Made by a program: the position numbers and the translations under genes
Notes under the pieces: model-generated
What the model was told of the DNA's origin: nothing
The model's input: only the letters and a program-made list of their open reading frames with translations
Databases searched by the model: none
Part shown: in pieces, positions 1 to 8,412 of the stretch
Position numbering within the stretch: position 1 is the first letter of the stretch
Layout of the letters: each line of letters starts with the position of its first letter
Assembly: GCA_905234015.1 (NCBI GenBank)
Contig: CAJOFK010000015.1
Coordinates: 1-44,334, forward strand
From: an uncultured Ruminococcus sp.
Lineage (GTDB): Bacteria > Bacillota > Clostridia > Oscillospirales > Acutalibacteraceae
DNA length: 44,334 bases
Reading direction: 5' to 3'

Positions 1-19
1 TTATCAGAGGGGGAAATTT

Positions 20-3000
20 ATGATGAACAAAACTACGCGGGGCTTTACGAGTATACTGCTTGTAATTACCCTTATCGCAGGGCTTTTCACCGCGATACCT
101 TTCACGGCGAACGCGGTGAATTACGAGTGGACCGAGGTGGCTCCGGGAGATATCCAGAGCGGTGATAATGTTATTATTACTGTGACAAGCTCCGGCAATG
201 TTACCTACGGACTAAATAATACGAAAGGAACGTCAGCATCTCCGACTGCGACTGTTTTAACCGTTTCAGACGGCAAGTTGAGCGATAACGCAGAAACACT
301 TGACACATGCAAATGGGAAGTAACGAAAAGCGGAAACAGTTTTGCGTTCGGAATCGGCAACGATGCATATCTCTATTGTAACAATTCGAATAACGGCGTA
401 AGAGTAGGTTCTAGTTCATATAATACTTTTACGATTAAAGATGATTATTTGTATAATTCCGGAAGAAACCGTTATTTAGGAGTTTATAACGGTCAGGACT
501 GGAGATGTTATTCATCTATCACCACAAATATTCAAAACCAGACGCTCAGGTTCTGGAAGCAAACGGAAACGTCCGGCGGCGCTTCCGGCGGAGATTCCGG
601 TGATACTCCCTCGACTTATACCGTAATCTGGAAAAACGGAGATACAACTCTTGAGACTGATGAAAATGTTGCGAGCGGAGCGACTCCGTCTTATAACGGA
701 GCTAAGCCGTCTAAGGGCTCCGAAGGAAATTATAACTATATCTTTAAAGGCTGGAAAGTAGAGGGCGGAGATAATACCGTCTATAACACAGCAGCCTCAG
801 ATGGCGTATCGGCTTTCAAGAACGTAACCGGAGATATTACCTATATAGCATATTTTGAAGAAATAGAAATTGCCTCCGGAACGGATTCGCTCGTGCGTGC
901 CGATACCGGAATTGCGGCGAACGCAGGATATTCTTCCTGGACGGACGTCACAAAAACCTCAGGCGCGGTATACGCGGGAAATTCCGCAGGCGGAAATTCC
1001 GTTATTCAGCTTCGCGCTTCCGATAACTCGGGTATCGTAACGACAGGCTCGGGCGGTAAAGCTAAAAAGATTACCGTAGACTGGGACAGCCATACTAATA
1101 ACGGCAATACGCTGATTGTATACGGAAGAAACGACGCGCCCTATACTTCGGCTTCCGATTTATACGGCAGCGACAGGGGCTCCGACCTCGGAACTATCGT
1201 ATGCGGAACCGGTACCGAGCTTACGATAAACGGCGATTACCGCTATATCGGCTTGCGTTCGAACAGCGGCGGATTATATTTAAGCAGCATTAATATTGAA
1301 TGGGTTCCAACCAACAGCTATACAATTACATGGATTGTTGACGGTACAACGACAACCTCTTATTATGCCCCCGGCTCAACTCCCGACTACGGTTCTACGC
1401 CGACTAAGCAAGGTTATGTATTCGACCATTGGGAGCCGAGTATAGTTCCCGCTACCCAAAACGCAACATATACGGCAGTTTTCACGGAAGAAGAAACAAC
1501 GCCTGTAGTCGGCACAACAGACGTGATTGATTTAGCGTTTACGGAAATTGACGCAGGTTCGTATACCGGATGGTCGGATAAAACCGGCGCATCCGGAGCT
1601 GTATACGCTGGTATCAACTTAAAAAGCTCGAACAATGAACTGCAATTTAACATTAAGAGTAATTGCGGAATTATAACTACTACTTCCGGAGGAAAGGCAA
1701 AAAGTATAAAAATTACGTGGGGTAGTGGTGCCCAAAGCGGTTACATAGATATTTACGGGAAAAACACCGCATATTCTGCAAGCAGTGAGTTATATAATAC
1801 GGATACTTCGGGAACACAGTTTGCCGAAGTTGAGTGCGGAACAACACAGGAGATTTCTCTCGGAAGCACATATTCATATATCGGAATTCGCTCGAGATCC
1901 GGAGTAAAATACGTCGATAAAATCGAAATCACCTGGGTTGACGATTCCGTTCAGCCTACAACCGCCTTCTCAGGCTATACCGTAATCTGGAAGGATGAGG
2001 ACGGTACGGTGCTTGAAACCGATACGGGTGTTGGAGAAAACGCAACTCCCGAGTATAACGGCACCGCTCCGACTAAGGCGGCTGATGATGATTACACCTA
2101 CGAATTCGCTAACTGGGTAAACGAGGCGACGAGTCAGGCAGGGCTTAAACCCGTTACGTCGAACGTAACTTATATCGCAAGCTACACGGGGACGCCTAAG
2201 TTAAAAGTAACCTGGAAAAACGGCAGCAGCGTACTCGAGACCGATTCATACACAGCGGCGCAAGTCGCAGGAAATAATATAACTCCCGAGTATAACGGCG
2301 AGGCTCCGACTAAGGCGGCTGATAACGATTATACCTACGAGTTTGACGGCTGGAATATTGAAGGCGGAGACGACACTCTCTATAACACGGGAACTTTCCC
2401 GACAGTAACCGAAAACGTTACCTATATAGCTCACTTTAATCCTACGGCGATTACGAAATATACCGTAACGTGGAAGGATGAGGATGGTACTACGCTTCTT
2501 GAAGAAACCTACGCCGAAAACGCGGCTCCTTCTTATAACGGCACTCCCGTAAAGCCTGCCGATTCTTCACATTCATATACATTCATCGGCTGGAAAAATG
2601 AAGATACGGATGAAGAATACGGAGTAAACGATACTTTGCCGGATGTTACGGCTGACGTTACCTATATCGCTCGTTATGAAGCAGGTCCCCTCGTAAAAAC
2701 AGATCATATTGATTTAGCTTTTACGGGTGTTACGGCAGGTAATACAAATTACTCAACATGGAATAATAAAACAGGTACCTCAGGCGCCGTATACGCAGGA
2801 AAAACCGCGGGCGGAAACAGCGTTATTCAGCTTGCAAGCAGCAACAGCGATAAAGGAATCGTAACTACAGGCTCGGCAGGTAAGGTAACAAAAATTGCAG
2901 TAGAATGGAACAGCAATACCACTACCTCCAGCGATAGAATAATAGATGTTTACGGAAAAGATACCGCATACACCTCCGCCGCTAATCTGTATAACGCGCA

Positions 3001-5851
3001 GAATCAGGGTACTTTAATCGGCAGTATTAAATACGGCGAAAGTACCGAGTTAACTATAACCGGAAATGTCGATTATCCCTATATCGGACTCCGTTCGAGA
3101 AACGGCGCGATGTTTATCAATTCTATTGATATAACCTGGGAGCCGTTGAATTACTACGAGGTAAAATGGAAAGACTGGGACGGAACCGTACTTGAAACCG
3201 ATTCCGACGTTCCTCACGGAGCAACTCCTTCCTACGACGGCGCTCCTCCTCAGAGAGACGATGACTTAACCTACTCATATACTTTCAGCGGATGGTCGTC
3301 AGACGGCGGAGAAACGGTTTATACCGATAACTTCCCCTCGTTAACGGGTGATACGGTTTATATAGCTCAGTTTACCCCGACGGCAATTACTTATCATACC
3401 GTAACGTGGAAAAACTGGGACGATACGATTCTTTACGTTGAGCAGTATAAGCACGGTTATTATGACCTCGAATATAACCATCCGCTTCCCGTACGTTACG
3501 CGGATCAATATTATACCTATAGCTTTTTCGGATGGTCGCCGTCTGTAGCAACCTTTGTTGACGCTGACGCTACCTATACCGCTGAGTTTTCAAGAACACC
3601 TATAGAAGGCCCGGTTCCGGTATCGGCTTCAGCGGGAGTTCTTTCCGTAACCGATAATAAATCCTATACTCAGTCGGATAAGTACTTCTATAATTATGAA
3701 GGAACAAGAGTTTCCTTCAACGGTTCGCTCTCGTTCAGCGTTAACGGTACGGATATCTACTTCGGCAGCGTGAAAGTTGCGGCTATATCCGCAGAAAATG
3801 AAAAAGCATTCGCCGGTACGGTATATGTTCAGGGCGACGGTTCATACGACCACCCCTATACCTTTACTCCGAACTATATATACGGAAGTAACTCGGAAAA
3901 GAATATCAGCAACAGTACAAGAGTCTATCTCGAAGAAAATGCTAACGCAACAGGATTTACGGAAGTTAACCCCGGAGACGGATTTATCGGTACCTCAAGA
4001 ATTTATGTAGGTGATAAAGAAGTTACCTTCAGCGCGGCTTACTCTGTTCGAATGGCTACATCAAACGGATTTATCGGCGTCGGAACCGAGAAATACGGTT
4101 ACGCGTATTCCGGTAAACAGGCTACGGCTTATAATAATGTTGATCCGTTCGACTTTGATAACGGAAAGTATACGCTTTACTACAGCGGAGTCGGAAACAG
4201 CAGCGAGTATTTATTCACGGTTGATCCTCTTGCCGCTCCTGCCTCATTCGAGGGAGATTTCAAAATAAGCTGGGTTAACTTTGACGGCTCCGAATTATAT
4301 CCCGACGAGTATTACTCCCGAGGCGTTACACCCGAATACAAGGGCTCAACTCCCGAGAGGGCTGCGGACTCTGACTTTACTTATGTATTTAAGGGCTGGA
4401 GCCCGAAGATTTTACCCGCGACCCGTGATATAACCTATATCGCGAAGTACGACGCTTATCCTGATGAGGAAGCTCCTCCGATAAGCACCCTCGCTTCGGT
4501 TTATAAAACGAACGACGGTATAGTATACAGCCTTGTTTACGATGTTACCGCGGCAAATCCCGATTATCTCTACTACAGCTATAACGGCGGCGAGCCGCAG
4601 ACGCTCGGTGCCCAGGGCAGCTTCGACGAGGTCGACGGATATATTTATCTCGGCGATAAAATCGTAGCCGATATAAACGAGCTTCATTCCGGCCGCGACA
4701 GAAGCGAGTTCGTTCATACCGTATATGTAGAGGGCTCGGGCTCGTATGATAATCCGTTTGTTTTCCACCCGAACTACCTGTATTACAGCATTAACGCTAC
4801 GAGAATCGGAGACGGTCAGAGTATTTCGCTCGCGATAGAAAAATTCGCAAGCACTATCCGTAATTCTTACCCGGGCGACAGATATAAGGGAGTATCAAGA
4901 GTAAGCGTGGGCAATACCTTAAAGATTACATTCTTAGACAACAATCTCGTGCTCAATCCTCCCGAGGATCATTACCTCGGCGTCGGCCCCGAAACCTACG
5001 GTTATCCGTACGACGGACTTGTCTGTCCGTATGAGTTCCCAGGCGCTAATAAAACACTCTACTACCGCGGAATGGACGAAAACGGTTATGTATTCGCCGA
5101 AACGCCGTGCGAGTATCAGAAATCGTTCTACACGAGAGTTTCGGCTATTGAGGAAGATATCTTCAAAAAAGGCAGAATTGAGCATTTCCGCGGCGGGAAT
5201 AAGCTTTATACCTATAACAACTATACCGAGATGTTTGAAGAACTCACTGAGTCTACGGTGATTACCGAGCTTATTAATCAGAAGCTTGAACCTCAGAACG
5301 ACGATCCGTTATTCTCGTATAACTACTATCAGCAGAACGATACCGATATCGCCGATTGCTACTACGGCGGAAGAATTATAGGCGTTCAGCGCAGGCTTTC
5401 GGGCAGCGGCGCTGAGCAGGATAAAGAGAACAGCTTAAGGTTTATGACCGTGCTGAGCTCTAAAGTCCTTAAAAAGCTTTATTCCGACAGCAACTACGAC
5501 TACGGTTATGTATTCGCGGCGGTTCCGGAAGGCTCGAATGTCAACATAAATAAGGTTACCGCCGATATAGCGGGTAAACATTCCTGTAAGAATACTGAGA
5601 ATACGCTCTCGGGAAGCTACGGTGATATGAACTTCAACTCGACTGAATATAAGTATATTACCGCCTCAATTGATGACGTTCCCGACAACGTAAGGCTCGC
5701 GGTGAGGTTCTATATAACCTATAAGGGCGAAACTCAATATGAAACCGAGGATTACTATATAACCTATGATAAGGGTAATTTATATAATATAGAGAATCCT
5801 TCCGAAAATGTATCGGGCATAGTCTTTGATACGAAAACCATTTTTAACTAA
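20..5851 (+). CDS. Giant secreted repeat protein (InlB B-type repeats plus repeated beta-sandwich-like modules)
   Basis: The 1943-residue product starts with a signal peptide (hydrophobic about 9-30, likely cut after the AxA-type TANA near 32). An N-terminal domain (about 33-185) is followed by InlB B-repeat-like modules of the type YTVIWKNGD...TPSYNG...FKGW near residues 200, 434, 653, 728, 814, 1045, 1125 and 1414. Between them lie three copies of a roughly 145-residue module (starting near 286, 499 and 895) sharing SGAVYAG, GIVTTGSGGK and YIGLRS. Two related C-terminal modules (about 1201-1400 and 1490-1690) share VYV-G-GSYD-P and NY-Y signatures; a unique domain closes the protein (about 1727-1943). 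No LPXTG motif, dockerin or terminal membrane anchor is visible. InlB B-repeats are usual in surface proteins; adhesion or polysaccharide binding is inference. ATG at 20 or 23 follows AGAGGGGGAA. The 49-residue peptide gene follows closely. Confidence 0.85.
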   Translation: MMNKTTRGFTSILLVITLIAGLFTAIPFTANAVNYEWTEVAPGDIQSGDNVIITVTSSGNVTYGLNNTKGTSASPTATVLTVSDGKLSDNAETLDTCKWEVTKSGNSFAFGIGNDAYLYCNNSNNGVRVGSSSYNTFTIKDDYLYNSGRNRYLGVYNGQDWRCYSSITTNIQNQTLRFWKQTETSGGASGGDSGDTPSTYTVIWKNGDTTLETDENVASGATPSYNGAKPSKGSEGNYNYIFKGWKVEGGDNTVYNTAASDGVSAFKNVTGDITYIAYFEEIEIASGTDSLVRADTGIAANAGYSSWTDVTKTSGAVYAGNSAGGNSVIQLRASDNSGIVTTGSGGKAKKITVDWDSHTNNGNTLIVYGRNDAPYTSASDLYGSDRGSDLGTIVCGTGTELTINGDYRYIGLRSNSGGLYLSSINIEWVPTNSYTITWIVDGTTTTSYYAPGSTPDYGSTPTKQGYVFDHWEPSIVPATQNATYTAVFTEEETTPVVGTTDVIDLAFTEIDAGSYTGWSDKTGASGAVYAGINLKSSNNELQFNIKSNCGIITTTSGGKAKSIKITWGSGAQSGYIDIYGKNTAYSASSELYNTDTSGTQFAEVECGTTQEISLGSTYSYIGIRSRSGVKYVDKIEITWVDDSVQPTTAFSGYTVIWKDEDGTVLETDTGVGENATPEYNGTAPTKAADDDYTYEFANWVNEATSQAGLKPVTSNVTYIASYTGTPKLKVTWKNGSSVLETDSYTAAQVAGNNITPEYNGEAPTKAADNDYTYEFDGWNIEGGDDTLYNTGTFPTVTENVTYIAHFNPTAITKYTVTWKDEDGTTLLEETYAENAAPSYNGTPVKPADSSHSYTFIGWKNEDTDEEYGVNDTLPDVTADVTYIARYEAGPLVKTDHIDLAFTGVTAGNTNYSTWNNKTGTSGAVYAGKTAGGNSVIQLASSNSDKGIVTTGSAGKVTKIAVEWNSNTTTSSDRIIDVYGKDTAYTSAANLYNAQNQGTLIGSIKYGESTELTITGNVDYPYIGLRSRNGAMFINSIDITWEPLNYYEVKWKDWDGTVLETDSDVPHGATPSYDGAPPQRDDDLTYSYTFSGWSSDGGETVYTDNFPSLTGDTVYIAQFTPTAITYHTVTWKNWDDTILYVEQYKHGYYDLEYNHPLPVRYADQYYTYSFFGWSPSVATFVDADATYTAEFSRTPIEGPVPVSASAGVLSVTDNKSYTQSDKYFYNYEGTRVSFNGSLSFSVNGTDIYFGSVKVAAISAENEKAFAGTVYVQGDGSYDHPYTFTPNYIYGSNSEKNISNSTRVYLEENANATGFTEVNPGDGFIGTSRIYVGDKEVTFSAAYSVRMATSNGFIGVGTEKYGYAYSGKQATAYNNVDPFDFDNGKYTLYYSGVGNSSEYLFTVDPLAAPASFEGDFKISWVNFDGSELYPDEYYSRGVTPEYKGSTPERAADSDFTYVFKGWSPKILPATRDITYIAKYDAYPDEEAPPISTLASVYKTNDGIVYSLVYDVTAANPDYLYYSYNGGEPQTLGAQGSFDEVDGYIYLGDKIVADINELHSGRDRSEFVHTVYVEGSGSYDNPFVFHPNYLYYSINATRIGDGQSISLAIEKFASTIRNSYPGDRYKGVSRVSVGNTLKITFLDNNLVLNPPEDHYLGVGPETYGYPYDGLVCPYEFPGANKTLYYRGMDENGYVFAETPCEYQKSFYTRVSAIEEDIFKKGRIEHFRGGNKLYTYNNYTEMFEELTESTVITELINQKLEPQNDDPLFSYNYYQQNDTDIADCYYGGRIIGVQRRLSGSGAEQDKENSLRFMTVLSSKVLKKLYSDSNYDYGYVFAAVPEGSNVNINKVTADIAGKHSCKNTENTLSGSYGDMNFNSTEYKYITASIDDVPDNVRLAVRFYITYKGETQYETEDYYITYDKGNLYNIENPSENVSGIVFDTKTIFN

Positions 5852-5864
5852 GGAGGCAGCGATT

Positions 5865-6014
5865 ATGAAAGAATTATACACTTCTCCCGAAATTAAGGTA
5901 GAAACGCTGGATAAGCCTGATGTGCTGTGCGCGTCCGCACCGTATAATATTCAGGGCTCCTTCTCAACTATGGTTTCGTTCTTCTCAAACCCCGACCTTT
6001 TCGGCGACCTTTAA
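5865..6014 (+). CDS. 49-residue peptide coupled to the giant secreted protein
   Basis: The small frame begins MKELYTSPEIKVETLDKPDV and ends ...NPDLFGDL. Its Shine-Dalgarno AAGGAGG overlaps the stop codon of the preceding gene and lies 9 bases before the ATG, so translation is almost certainly coupled. It has no signal peptide and no membrane segment; a single Cys sits in the sequence VLCASAP, followed by a Ser/Phe-rich tail. The opening (M-K-x-x-Y-x-x-P-E-x) resembles short, uncharacterised clostridial peptides, but I do not recognise a named family. A strong terminator follows directly, so it is the last gene of the unit. It could be a partner or regulator of the repeat protein or a secreted or modified peptide; function is unknown. 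Confidence 0.7.
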   Translation: MKELYTSPEIKVETLDKPDVLCASAPYNIQGSFSTMVSFFSNPDLFGDL

Positions 6015-6026
6015 AGATTAAAATTA

Positions 6027-6061
6027 CCGGCTCAGGGCTTAGGTGCCTTGAGCCGGTTTTT
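6027..6061 (+). terminator. Rho-independent terminator after the 49-residue peptide gene
   Basis: A 12-bp stem (CCGGCTCAGGGC with GCCTTGAGCCGG, one mismatch) with a 6-base loop is followed by TTTTT. It ends the transcript of the repeat protein and small peptide. Confidence 0.9.
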
Positions 6062-6063
6062 CG

Positions 6064-6148
6064 CTTTATAAGAAACTGCGTTCCTTATAAAGTAAAAAAC
6101 ATTTTATATTGCCCGCTTAGTTGCGCCCTGCGTGCGCACAAGCGATGG
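6064..6148 (+). repeat. Dispersed intergenic repeat, copy A
   Basis: This is one of three copies of a roughly 85-105 bp sequence. It opens with a perfect 9-bp inverted repeat (CTTTATAAG ... CTTATAAAG, 11 bases between, inside which AAC and GTT can also pair), then has an A/T segment and ends with GTTGCGCCCTGCGTGCGCA and AGCGATGG, which includes a GTGCGCA(C) palindrome. Copies B (14993-15096) and C (38463-38566) are nearly identical. Each copy starts a few bases beyond a terminator of a plus-strand gene. Confidence 0.85.
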
Positions 6149-6189
6149 CTGAAGATTAAACTGAGGGGGTGGAAAAATTTTCCAACCCT

Positions 6190-6339
6190 ATGGAAAATTT
6201 TTCATACCCTCCTGAAAAAACTTCATACCCTCCTGAAAAAACTTCATACCCTCCTGAAAAAACTTCATACCCTCCTGAAAAATCTTCTACATATAATAAT
6301 ATATATAATAATAAATATAATAATAATTATAATATATAG
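6190..6339 (+). other. Possible 49-codon repeat peptide frame (TSYPPEK repeats); doubtful as a gene
   Basis: From the ATG at 6190 an open frame reads MENFSYPPEK, then TSYPPEK repeats, then an Asn/Tyr-rich tail ending at TAG. The repeat unit is 21 bases, so it keeps frame. No ribosome binding site lies at normal spacing: the nearest purine run, GAGGGGG, is about 20 bases upstream. The tail is simple A/T sequence. It may be only the reading of a tandem DNA repeat rather than a gene. Confidence 0.2.
6203..6286 (+). repeat. 21-bp tandem repeat, four units
   Basis: Four head-to-tail units (CATACCCTCCTG followed by an A-run and CTT) lie at 6203, 6224, 6245 and 6266; the last differs near its end. 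A GGAAAATTTT-type inverted repeat lies just before and AT-only simple sequence (to about 6336) just after. On the minus strand each unit reads AGGAGGGTATG, resembling a ribosome binding site plus start. Copy number may vary between strains. Confidence 0.9.
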
Positions 6340-6350
6340 AGAGATAGAAT

Positions 6351-6386
6351 TAAAAATCGGAGCGGCTCAAAAAGAACCGCTCCGAT
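6351..6386 (-). terminator. Terminator of the nagB-glmM operon
   Basis: A 13-bp stem (ATCGGAGCGGTTC with GAGCCGCTCCGAT, T-rich loop) is followed on the minus strand by TTTTA, just past the glmM stop. Confidence 0.9.
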
Positions 6387-6403
6387 TCGTATTTTTTAAT
6401 TAT

Positions 6404-7750
6404 TTAAACTATGTGTCCTTTTGCGCGGATAACGTCGATTACTCTGTCAACGTACTTTTCACATTCCTCGTCGGAGCCTGCTTCTACCATAACTCTGATA
6501 ACGGGCTCGGTGCCGGACTCTCTTAAAAGGATTCTGCCGTTGCTGCCGAGTTCCTGAGCAACCGCTTCAACTTCCTTCTGAACGTCGGGGTCGTTCTTAG
6601 CGTCGGGCTTAGACTTAACCTTAACGTTCTTGAGAACCTGAGGATACATAACCATCGGAGCTGCGAGCTCGCTCATCGGCTTCTCCTTAGCGAGCATAAC
6701 CTCCATCAGCTTAAGTGAGGTAAGAATACCGTCGCCGGTTGTAGCGTACTTTGAGAAGATGATATGACCGGACTCCTCGCCGCCGATACGGTTGCCTGTC
6801 TGAACCATATTCTCGTAAACGTACTTGTCGCCGACCTTAGTCTTATCGTATTCGATACCGATTTTGTCGAGTGCCTTAAAGAGACCGAAGTTACTCATAA
6901 TAGTAACTACAACCTTGTTGTTGATTAGCTTTCCTCTTTCCTTCATATATTTACCGTACATATAGATAATATGGTCGCCGGTAATTACGTTGCCCTTTTC
7001 GTCAACCGCGAGACAGCGGTCGGCGTCGCCGTCGTAAGCAAAGCCTACGTCGAGGCCTTTTTCAACAACGAACTTCTGCAAGTGCTCAATATGAGTTGAG
7101 CCGCAGTCGGTGTTGATGTTGTAGCCGTCAGGCTCATCGTTGATAACGTATGTCTTAGCGCCGAGAGCGTCGAAAACACCCTTAGCAATCTGCCACGCCG
7201 CGCCGTTTGAAACGTCGAGACCTACCTTAACGCCCTTGAAGCTGTATTTGCTCATAGAGATAAGGTAGCCGATATAGCGGTTGCGTCCCGCTACATAGTC
7301 AACAGTACGTCCGATTTCCTCGCGGTGAGCGATAGGAACCTCGCACTTGTCGTCAATATAATCCTCAATCTTAAGGAGTGTTTCCTCCTCCATCTTCTCG
7401 CCCTTGCTGTTTAAGAGCTTGATACCGTTATCGTAGAACGGGTTGTGGGAGGCTGAAATCATAATACCGCAGTCAAAATCGTCGATTCTTGTGATATAAG
7501 CAACTGAAGGAGTGGTAGTAACGTGCATAATGTAAGCGTCAGCGCCGCTCGCCATAAGTCCGGTGCAAAGCGCATACTCGAACATATACGAGGAACGGCG
7601 GGTATCCTTACCGATAACTACCTTAGCCTTTTTGCCCATATTTGCGCCGTAATACCAGCCGATAAAGCGTCCGATTTTTACCGCGTGCTCAAAGGTCAGG
7701 TTTTCGTTAGCTTCGCCGCGGAAGCCGTCTGTACCGAAATATTTACCCAT
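6404..7750 (-). CDS. glmM: Phosphoglucosamine mutase GlmM
   Basis: GlmM interconverts glucosamine-6-phosphate and glucosamine-1-phosphate in the cytoplasm on the way to UDP-GlcNAc for peptidoglycan. At 448 residues it is the usual family length. It opens with MGKYFGTDGFRGEAN, has the catalytic serine in GIMISASHNPF (Ser101, phosphorylated in the active enzyme), the metal-binding loop DGDADR near residue 240 and the phosphate-binding RESGTEP near the C terminus. Its ATG overlaps the stop of the upstream acetyltransferase gene as TAATG, so it is translationally coupled. It is the last gene of a three-gene operon led by a glmS-type ribozyme, so its supply probably falls when glucosamine-6-phosphate is high. 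Confidence 0.97.
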   Translation of the reverse strand: MGKYFGTDGFRGEANENLTFEHAVKIGRFIGWYYGANMGKKAKVVIGKDTRRSSYMFEYALCTGLMASGADAYIMHVTTTPSVAYITRIDDFDCGIMISASHNPFYDNGIKLLNSKGEKMEEETLLKIEDYIDDKCEVPIAHREEIGRTVDYVAGRNRYIGYLISMSKYSFKGVKVGLDVSNGAAWQIAKGVFDALGAKTYVINDEPDGYNINTDCGSTHIEHLQKFVVEKGLDVGFAYDGDADRCLAVDEKGNVITGDHIIYMYGKYMKERGKLINNKVVVTIMSNFGLFKALDKIGIEYDKTKVGDKYVYENMVQTGNRIGGEESGHIIFSKYATTGDGILTSLKLMEVMLAKEKPMSELAAPMVMYPQVLKNVKVKSKPDAKNDPDVQKEVEAVAQELGSNGRILLRESGTEPVIRVMVEAGSDEECEKYVDRVIDVIRAKGHIV

Positions 7751-8412
7751 TAATCGTCCTTCCTTTCTATTATAACGCCGCTGTTTTTAAAGATGCAGTT
7801 CTCGGGGATTACTCCGCGTACGCACGAGGTCGGATAAACGCTTGAGTATCTGCCGATAACCGTTCCGGGGTTGCATACGGCGTTACAGCCTACCTCAACG
7901 TAGTCGCCGAGCATAGCGCCGAACTTCTTGATACCGGTTTCAATCTTCTCGGTGCCGTTATGTACAACAACGAGCTTCTTGTCGGATTTTACGTTAGAGG
8001 TAATTGAGCCTGCTCCCATATGGGAGAAATAGCCGAGGATGGAATCGCCTACATAGTTGTAGTGAGGCGTCTGAACGTGGTCGAAAAGAATAACGTTCTT
8101 AAGCTCAACGGAGTTTCCGACTACGCAGTCGGCTCCTACGAGCGCCGAGCCTCTTATAAACGCGCCGTGTCTGACTTCGGTGTTGGGGCCGATAATACAG
8201 GGAGCGCCGAGATACGCCGAGGGGAATACCTTGGCTGTTTTATGAACCCATACGCCTTCTTCTTTTTCCTCATAGTCATTTCCGAGAGTCGGGCCTAACT
8301 CGAGGATAAAATCCTTAATGCCTTTTAAGGCTTCCCACGGATATGTAAACTGTGAGAGGTAATCCTTAGCGAGCGTATGGTTAAGATCGTAAAGATCCTT
8401 TATAGTATACAT
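7750..8412 (-). CDS. GlmU-like left-handed beta-helix acetyltransferase (no uridylyltransferase domain)
   Basis: The 220-residue protein has about 50 residues of helical leader and then hexapeptide-repeat left-handed beta-helix (about 52-210). It matches the acetyltransferase half of GlmU: Arg81 in EVRHGAF, the pair His117 and Tyr120 in PHYNYVGDS (aligned with His363 and Tyr366 of E. coli GlmU), and GAGSITSN with Asn140. The N-terminal pyrophosphorylase domain of GlmU is absent. The likely reaction is acetyl-CoA plus glucosamine-1-phosphate to GlcNAc-1-phosphate, which fits the flanking nagB and glmM; the uridylylation step must be done elsewhere. Start and stop overlap both neighbours (TAATG). 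A different sugar-phosphate acceptor cannot be excluded. Genomes often label such genes as UDP-GlcNAc pyrophosphorylase, which the missing domain does not support. Confidence 0.8.
   Translation of the reverse strand: MYTIKDLYDLNHTLAKDYLSQFTYPWEALKGIKDFILELGPTLGNDYEEKEEGVWVHKTAKVFPSAYLGAPCIIGPNTEVRHGAFIRGSALVGADCVVGNSVELKNVILFDHVQTPHYNYVGDSILGYFSHMGAGSITSNVKSDKKLVVVHNGTEKIETGIKKFGAMLGDYVEVGCNAVCNPGTVIGRYSSVYPTSCVRGVIPENCIFKNSGVIIERKDD

Noticed and set aside
6203..6286. CRISPR array
   Set aside because: The 21-bp units are directly adjacent with no spacers between them, and no cas gene is nearby. It is a plain tandem repeat.
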